64,000 nucleotides of DNA, taken from the NCBI GenBank assembly GCA_965240325.2, contig OZ251239.1:558001-622000 (forward strand), read 5' to 3'. The translations under genes were made by a program, and so were the position numbers. Origin of the DNA: Rebecca billardiae RCC1528 (taxonomy: Eukaryota > Haptophyta). Of the stretch, positions 58,700-64,000 are shown one piece after another. The stretch's first letter is position 1, and each line of letters begins with the position of its first letter. A model generated the notes under the pieces. That model did not search any database, was not told where the DNA came from, and saw nothing but the letters and a program-made list of their open reading frames with translations.

Positions 58700-60349
58700 A
58701 TGGTCGACGTGAGGAGCCCAGAGTGTGATCACGCCGGCTGCACCACGTGGCCTTCGTACGGCATGCCGGGCGACGCGCGCGCCAGCCGGTGCGCCACGCA
58801 CAAGCTGGCCGGCATGGTCGACGTGAAGAACCTCGAGTGTGATCACGCCGGCTGCACCACGCGGCCTTCGTTCGGCATGCCGGGCGACGCGCGCGCCAGC
58901 CGGTGCGCCACGCACAAGCTGGCCGGCATGGTCGACGTGGTGAACCGCAAGTGTGATCACGTCAGTTGCACCAAGCAGCCTTCGTTCGGCATGCCGGACG
59001 GCGCGCGCGCCAGCCGGTGCGCTACGCACAAGCTGGCCGGCATGGTTGACGTGAAGCGCCGCAAGTGTGATCACACCGGCTGCACCAAGCAGCCTTCGTT
59101 CGGCATGCCGGGCGACGCGCGCGCCAGCCGGTGTGCGACGCACAAGCTGGCCGGCATGGTCGACGTGAGGAGCCCCAAGTGTGATCACGCGGGCTGCACC
59201 AAGCAGCCTTCGTACGGCATGCCGGGCGACGCGCGCGCCAGCCGGTGCGCTACGCATAAGCTGGCCGGCATGGTCGACGTGAAGAGCCGCAATTGTGATC
59301 ACACCGGCTGCACCAAGAAGCCTTCGTTCGGCATGCCGGGCGACGCGCGCGCCAGCCGGTGCGCTACGCACACGCTGGCCGGCATGGTCGACTTCAAGCA
59401 CCCCAAGTGTGATCACACCAGCTGCACCAAGGAGCCTTCGTACGGCATGCCGGGCGACGCGCGCGGCAGCCGGTGCGCCACGCACAAGCTGGCCGGCATG
59501 ATCAACTTGAAGCGCCCCATGTGTGATCACGTCAGTTGCACCAAGGAGCCTTCGTTCGGCATGCCGGGCGACGCGCGCGCCAGCCGGTGCGCTACGCACA
59601 AGCTGGCCGGCATGGTCGACGTGAAGAGCCGCAATTGTGATCACACCGGCTGCACCAAGAAGCCTTCGTTCGGCATGCCGGGCGACGCGCGCGCCAGCCG
59701 GTGCGCTACGCACACGCTGGCCGGCATGATCAACGTGAAGCACCCCAGCTGTGATCACGCTGGCTGCACCAAGCAGCCTTCGTTCGGCATGCCGGGCGAT
59801 GCGCGCGCCAGCCGGTGCGCTACGCACAAGCTGGCCGGCATGGTCGACGTGAGGAGCCCCAAGTGTGATCACGCCGGCTGCACCACGCGGCCTTCGTACG
59901 GCATGCCGGGCGACGCGCGCGCCAGCCGGTGCGCTACGCACAAGCTGGCCGGCATGGTTGATAGTCGTCTCGCCGTCCCCAAGCGCAGGCTGGAGCATGG
60001 CACGGATGGCACCGGCGACCAGGGCACGCGCGCCGCGAAGCGACGGCACAAACCCACCAGCTGCGTTGCCGCTGTTTCGGACGCCGCGCCGCAGCTTTCA
60101 CCACCGCCGCCGCTGGTCCCTGTCAGCATCGTCCGCTGGCGCTCTCCAGATGGCACGATCCATTCGGTTGACGACGGGGTGGTCAATGAGGGTGTCTGGG
60201 CCCCGGACGAGCGGTATCAGCGTGGCAACGCAGGTGAGAACGCAATCCGGGCTGCCCATGCCGGCCATGGAATCTACGGGTGGAATTCCCATTTTCTGGC
60301 GCACTTCCGCACTGGGGAGGCGGAAAAGCGCCATTTAATACGAAAATAA
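58700..60349 (+). CDS. EsV-1-7 repeat protein, copy C (11 repeats, C-terminus replaced by transposon)
   Basis: 549 residues from ATG 58700. Nucleotides 58607-60277 match copy B (offset 3720) with very few differences. The gene is a recent tandem duplicate with all eleven repeats, the basic stretch and most of the C-terminal domain. After 'AAHAGHGIY' the frame enters a transposon at 60278 and ends 23 codons later ('GWNSHFLAHFRTG...'), so the last 43 residues of the domain are lost. The severed 3' part continues at 61609. If expressed, the protein keeps its repeat region and likely nuclear targeting. Confidence 0.8.
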   Translation: MVDVRSPECDHAGCTTWPSYGMPGDARASRCATHKLAGMVDVKNLECDHAGCTTRPSFGMPGDARASRCATHKLAGMVDVVNRKCDHVSCTKQPSFGMPDGARASRCATHKLAGMVDVKRRKCDHTGCTKQPSFGMPGDARASRCATHKLAGMVDVRSPKCDHAGCTKQPSYGMPGDARASRCATHKLAGMVDVKSRNCDHTGCTKKPSFGMPGDARASRCATHTLAGMVDFKHPKCDHTSCTKEPSYGMPGDARGSRCATHKLAGMINLKRPMCDHVSCTKEPSFGMPGDARASRCATHKLAGMVDVKSRNCDHTGCTKKPSFGMPGDARASRCATHTLAGMINVKHPSCDHAGCTKQPSFGMPGDARASRCATHKLAGMVDVRSPKCDHAGCTTRPSYGMPGDARASRCATHKLAGMVDSRLAVPKRRLEHGTDGTGDQGTRAAKRRHKPTSCVAAVSDAAPQLSPPPPLVPVSIVRWRSPDGTIHSVDDGVVNEGVWAPDERYQRGNAGENAIRAAHAGHGIYGWNSHFLAHFRTGEAEKRHLIRK

Positions 60350-61608
60350 GCTAATAAAAAGGCATTTATAATCATCAAAGAAATAAGCGCGCATGCAGTG
60401 CGAATAAGAAATTGTTTCGACGGCGGTGTAGTATGCGAATCACCATGGATCTGCGTACGCGGCGTCCCGAGCACCCTCGGGGCTCAGCTGCGGCTCGGCC
60501 TGCGCACGCTCAGCAAGCTCGCGTGCGGCAGCCTTTCCCTTGCCCCGCCTCGAGCAAGACTCACTATGAGGATCGACGTATGACTATGAGTGAGCGTGTG
60601 CCGCCGAAAGCTGCTGTCCGACAGCCACCCGCGGCTGCAGCCGCTGGCCGCGGTGCCTGGCCTCGGCGCGGGCCCCGCAGGCCTCCTCCTCCTGCGCGCC
60701 TCCTCCAGGCGTTTGGGCCGCCGCCGCCTTGGCCGCCTCGTCCTCGTCGATCAGCTGAACGGCGGGAGTGATGTCTGTGCTCAGCTGACTGCGACTTGAC
60801 GAGCGAGGCGACGAGCGACAGCAGCCCGATGACCAAGCCGACGAGCTCGTCGTACGAGCCGTCACGCGTGCGCTCGTGCTGTGTCTGAGCTGGCTCGCGC
60901 TCGTACGCCGACCAGGCTTTGCTCGGACTGAACGCGTCTGCTCGGGTGTCTTTGCGTGTGCGCTTGGGCGGCCGCGGGCCGTCATCTGGTCCGACCGCGC
61001 GCAGCTCGAGCTCGGAAGCGTTGAGCTGCTCCACGGTCGACTCGCTTTCTGCCTCAGGCTCGACCACGGCAGCAGGCCCCGCAGCAGCCGCCTGATAGCA
61101 TCGGCAGGGGCCCCTGCGCCACCCGCCGCCGTCCGCACATCGGCCAGCTTGGCGCACACGCTCTGGACCACGGCCTCGCCGCGCTTGACGCGGATGTGGT
61201 GCCAGGTCGTCGTGCCAATCGCTTGGCGATTGGCAACGGGTTCGGGCACCTCGATGACGACAACGCCTGTCGCGTAGGCTGTGTAGCGATGACCGTCCAC
61301 GACTCCGTCGCGGGTGGACGGCGCCATGCACCGGCACGCCATCGCGGCCGTGGACGCAAGTGAATTCATGAATTGTTTTTGAATTCACTAATTCGCCCAG
61401 GCCGCTACGTTGAACTCGAGCACGGACAATGTTACAACCGCGATCTTTTGACTGTGTGAATGGGGCGCCGCCCCATGCTCAAATCCGAAGAGAACGAAGT
61501 TGTAACATTGCCTGGTCCCTAGATACTATGCTGTCCGGGTCCAGTCCGGGGCGGATCTGAGCAGCCGGATTTTCCGCCCGGACAGGCCAGAAAATGGGAT
61601 TTTCACCC
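60278..61608. mobile_element. TIR DNA transposon with CTAC target duplication
   Basis: The left end GGGTGGAATTCCCATTTTCT and the inverted right end GGGTGAAAATCCCATTTTCT match at 21 of 23 positions. CTAC stands on both sides (60274-60277 and 61609-61612), whereas copy A has it once at the same place (GGAATCTACGACC). 1,331 bp. The interior has a minus-strand broken frame but no recognisable transposase. Superfamily not assigned; the 4-bp duplication and GGG start are shared with 31416-32795. Confidence 0.85.
60584..61369 (-). pseudogene. Broken frame inside the transposon
   Basis: Minus strand: 'GHRYTAYATGVVVIEVPEP' and 'VVQSVCAKLADVRTAAGG' read in one frame. The protein-like reading then moves to a second frame ('ESTVEQLNASELELRAVG', 'PPKRTRKDTRADAFSPSKAW', 'DELVGLVIGLLSLVASLVK') and returns to the first ('TDITPAVQLIDEDEAAKAA'). 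Two compensating frameshifts, or two small introns, would explain this. No transposase motif (DDE/D or zinc finger) seen; it could be a passenger or accessory protein. A full-length frame (60564-61388) is also open. Confidence 0.4.
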
Positions 61609-61769
61609 CTACGACCAGGGTCTACCAGCACGCATCAACACCACAGCGGTGCCAGCACTACCGCCGTCACCATCGATGGTGGTGGGAGCAGCACGCCGGC
61701 AGCAACCGCAGGACATACCTGTGGTGATGGCCAGGAGGGCCTGAGGGTCGGGGACGCTGCAGGCTGATG
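61609..61769 (+). pseudogene. Severed 3' end of EsV-1-7 copy C
   Basis: Resumes CTACGACCAGGGTCTACCAG and continues as the copy A C-terminus, but 'MARRA' is followed directly by TGA (61742-61744), so this fragment carries its own early stop as well. The common 3' flank (GATGAAGTCGTGAAG...) follows. Confidence 0.75.
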
Positions 61770-61988
61770 AAGTCGTGAAGTAGCGTGGCTGCATGTCGTT
61801 TTATTGATGGCGCGCTTTCAGAATTCAGGAAAAGAGTTTGGGAGTGGTCCCAACGTTGGCGGCTGCTTGGCGCCATTATTTTTCTCGCATCGCCACGACG
61901 AATATCCTTGGTTCGGCAGCCCCTGCCCCAGGCCGGGCGATGCGCGCGCCAGGCCGCCAGCCGGTGCGCCACGCACAAGCTTGCCGGC

Positions 61989-63011
61989 ATGGTCGACGTG
62001 AGGAGCCCAGTCCCAGAGTGTGATCACGCCGGCTGCACCACGCGGCCTTCGTTCGGCATGCCGGGTGACGCGCGCGCCAGCCGGTGCGCCACGCACAAGC
62101 TGGCCGGCATGGTCGACGTGAAGAACCTCGAGTGTGATCACGCCGGCTGCACCACGCGGCCTTCGTTCGGCATGCCGGGCGACGCGCGCGCCAGCCGGTG
62201 CGCCACGCACAAGCTGGCCGGCATGGTCGACGTGGTGAACCGCAAGTGTGATCACGTCAGTTGCACCAAGGAGCCTTCGTTTGGCATGCCGGGCGACGCG
62301 CGCGCCAGCCGGTGCGCTACGCACAAGCTGGCCGGCATGGTCGACGTGAGGAGCCCCAAGTGTGATCACGCTGGCTGCACCAAGCAGCCTTCATTCGGCA
62401 TGCCGGGCGACGCGCGCGCCAGCCGGTGCGCTACGCACAAGCTGGCCGGCATGGTCGACGTGAGGAGCCCCAACTGTGATCACGCGGGCTGCACCAAGAA
62501 GCCTTCATTCGGCATGCCGGGCGACGCGCGCGCCAGCCGGTGCGCTACGCACAAGCTGGCCGGCATGGTTGATAGTCGTCTCGCCGTCCCCAAGCGCAGG
62601 CTGGAGCATGGCACGGATGGCACCGGCGACCAGGGCACGCGCGCCGCGAAGCGACGGCACAAACCCACCAGCTGCGTTGCCGCTGTTTCGGACGCCGCGC
62701 CGCAGCTTTCACCACCGCCGCCGCTGGTCCCTGTCAGCATCGTCCGCTGGCGCTCGCCAGATGGCACGATCCATTCGGTTGACGACGGGGTGGTCAATAA
62801 TGGTGTCTCAGTCTGGGCCCTGGACGAGCGGTATCAGCGTGGCAACGCAGGTGAGAACGCAATCCGGGCTGCCCATGCCGGCCATGGAATCACTACGACC
62901 AGGGTCTACCAGCACGCATCAACACCACAGCGGTGCCAGCACTACCGCCGTCACCATCGATGGTGGTGGGAGCAGCACGCCGGCAGCAACAGCCGGACAT
63001 CCCTGTGGTGA
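61989..63011 (+). CDS. EsV-1-7 repeat protein, copy D (5 repeats, frameshifted C-terminus)
   Basis: 340 residues from ATG 61989; an upstream in-frame extension to 61785 is open but lies over the shared leader. The first linker has a 2-codon insertion (RSPVPE). Five 38-residue units with intact Cys/His spacing, then the basic stretch and the copy A-type 'NNGVSVWALDERYQ'. After 'HAGHGI' the DNA reads GGAATCACTACGACC where copy A reads GGAATCTACGACC. This +2 shift changes the last residues to 'TTTRVYQHASTPQRC...' and ends at 63011. The shift lies at the transposon target site of copy C. The shared 3' flank and an empty AGTGAT site follow. Confidence 0.8.
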   Translation: MVDVRSPVPECDHAGCTTRPSFGMPGDARASRCATHKLAGMVDVKNLECDHAGCTTRPSFGMPGDARASRCATHKLAGMVDVVNRKCDHVSCTKEPSFGMPGDARASRCATHKLAGMVDVRSPKCDHAGCTKQPSFGMPGDARASRCATHKLAGMVDVRSPNCDHAGCTKKPSFGMPGDARASRCATHKLAGMVDSRLAVPKRRLEHGTDGTGDQGTRAAKRRHKPTSCVAAVSDAAPQLSPPPPLVPVSIVRWRSPDGTIHSVDDGVVNNGVSVWALDERYQRGNAGENAIRAAHAGHGITTTRVYQHASTPQRCQHYRRHHRWWWEQHAGSNSRTSLW

Positions 63012-63135
63012 TGGCCAGGAGGGCCAGGGTCCGGGACGCTGCAGGCTGATGAAGTCGCGTGAAGCGTGGCTGCATACCCCCATACTGTATCGTTTTGGCC
63101 CTTTCAGAATTCAGGAAAATAAGGGTTTAGTGATC

Positions 63136-63272
63136 CCAACGTTGGCGGCTTGGCGCCATTTTGACGAATTTTCTCGCATCGCCACGAATATCCTTGATGG
63201 TTCGGCCTGCCCCAGGCCGGGCGACGCGCGCGCCAGGCCGCCAGCCGGTGCGCTACGCACAAGCTTGCCGGC
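63136..63272 (+). promoter_or_regulatory. Intact EsV-1-7 leader of copy E
   Basis: Uninterrupted leader: CCAACGTTGG palindrome, GCGCCATTTT, TTCTCGCATCGCCACGAATA, then a partial repeat before ATG 63273. Useful as the reference for the split or altered leaders of the other copies. Confidence 0.5.
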
Positions 63273-64000
63273 ATGGTCGACGTGAGGAGCCCCACGTGTG
63301 ATCACGCCGGTTGCATCAAGATGCCTTCGTTCGGCATGCCAGGCGACGCGCGCGCCAGCCGGTGCGCCACGCACAAGCTGGCCGGCATGGTCGACTTGAA
63401 GCACCCCATGTGTGATCACGTCAGTTGCACCAAGGAGCCTTCGTTCGGCATGCCGGGCGACGCGCGCGCCAGCCGGTGCGCTACGCACAAGCTGGCCGGC
63501 ATGGTCGACGTGAAGAGACCCAGCTGTGATCACGCCGGCTGCACCAAGCGGCCTTCGTTCGGCATGCCGGGCGACGCGCGCGCCAGCCGGTGCGCTACGC
63601 ACAAGCTGGCCGGCATGGTCGACGTGAGGAGCCCCAAGTGTGATCACGCTGGCTGCACCAAGCAGTCTTCATTCGGCATGCCGGGCGACGCGCGCGCCAG
63701 CCGGTGCGCTACGCACAAGCTGGCCGGCATGGTCGACGTGAGGAGCCCCAAGTGTGATCACGCTGGCTGCACCAAGCAGCCTTCATTCGGCATGCCGGGC
63801 GACGCGCGCGCCAGCCGGTGCGCTACGCACAAGCTGGCCGGCATGGTCGACGTGAGGAACCGCAAGTGTGATCACACCGGCTGCACCAAGAAGCCTTCAT
63901 TCGGCATGCCGGGCGACGCGCGCGCCAGCCGGTGCGCTACGCACAAGCTGGCCGGCATGGTCGACGTGAGGAGCCCCAAGTGTGATCACGCTGGCTGCAC
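63273..64000 (+). CDS. EsV-1-7 repeat protein, copy E (runs off the window)
   Basis: From ATG 63273 ('MVDVRSPTCDHAGC') the frame is open to the window end, with six complete 38-residue units and the start of a seventh ('CDHAGC'). Unit variants: 'CIKMPSFG', 'CTKEPSFG', 'CTKRPSFG', 'CTKQSSFG', 'CTKQPSFG' and 'CTKKPSFG'. All Cys and His positions are kept. The C-terminal domain, if present, lies beyond 64000. Confidence 0.85.
   Translation, partial: MVDVRSPTCDHAGCIKMPSFGMPGDARASRCATHKLAGMVDLKHPMCDHVSCTKEPSFGMPGDARASRCATHKLAGMVDVKRPSCDHAGCTKRPSFGMPGDARASRCATHKLAGMVDVRSPKCDHAGCTKQSSFGMPGDARASRCATHKLAGMVDVRSPKCDHAGCTKQPSFGMPGDARASRCATHKLAGMVDVRNRKCDHTGCTKKPSFGMPGDARASRCATHKLAGMVDVRSPKCDHAGC

Noticed and set aside
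46885-64000. Integrated giant virus or provirus
   Set aside because: The EsV-1-7 name comes from a virus, but no capsid, polymerase, ATPase or other viral core gene is present.
1-64000. tRNA genes
   Set aside because: No segment with paired A and B box sequences and a foldable cloverleaf was found by eye; a tRNA scan would be decisive.

Overview
The window is nuclear DNA of a GC-rich, gene-dense eukaryote, most likely a unicellular alga. Genes carry spliceosomal introns, intergenic DNA is AT-richer with TA microsatellites, and the gene set is eukaryotic: SepSecS, an XRN-type exonuclease, a cathepsin X-like protease, an ABC1/UbiB kinase, RCC1, F-box, ankyrin and WD-repeat proteins. A high-GC haptophyte (for example a pavlovophyte) or another chromist alga is my best guess. 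The EsV-1-7 repeat family in the right third fits that, but the sequence alone does not fix the lineage.

Layout. 0-19 kb: 3' end of a WD-repeat gene, a nucleoside hydrolase, a six-TM protein with a TIR-like tail, a GT61-type glycosyltransferase, a coiled-coil/acidic-tail protein divergent from an ankyrin protein, an RCC1 pseudogene, a PPC-domain protein and a hybrid histidine kinase. 19-25 kb: gene-poor DNA with nested inverted-repeat elements and decayed coding sequence. 25-31 kb: RCC1 protein, alpha/beta hydrolase and a cathepsin X-like protease. 31-34 kb: two more inverted-repeat elements. 34-47 kb: a two-TM protein of unknown function, XRN-type exonuclease, SepSecS, AI-2E-family permease, F-box protein and ABC1K.

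47-64 kb is the striking part: a head-to-tail cluster of at least five genes (A to E) for EsV-1-7 repeat proteins. Each repeat is exactly C-X4-C-X16-C-X2-H-X12 (38 residues, 114 bp). The intact copies have 9, 11, 11 and 5 repeats, followed by a bipartite basic stretch and a C-terminal domain I do not recognise. All copies share a 5' leader that is also the start region of the neighbouring ABC1K gene, which suggests copy A is the founder. The cluster is heavily remodelled by mobile DNA. A 1.78-kb element with TGTACCA-rich inverted ends follows A and B. A 4.5-kb tandem block lies in the leader of B. A 1.33-kb TIR transposon with a CTAC target duplication truncates C. Copy D has a 2-bp frameshift at the same site, possibly an excision footprint.

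Ten introns can be placed from protein continuity. Eight start GTGCGC, one GTGCGG and one GTATGC, and all ten end in GCAG. All gene calls come from reading translations and motifs; no database search was made.
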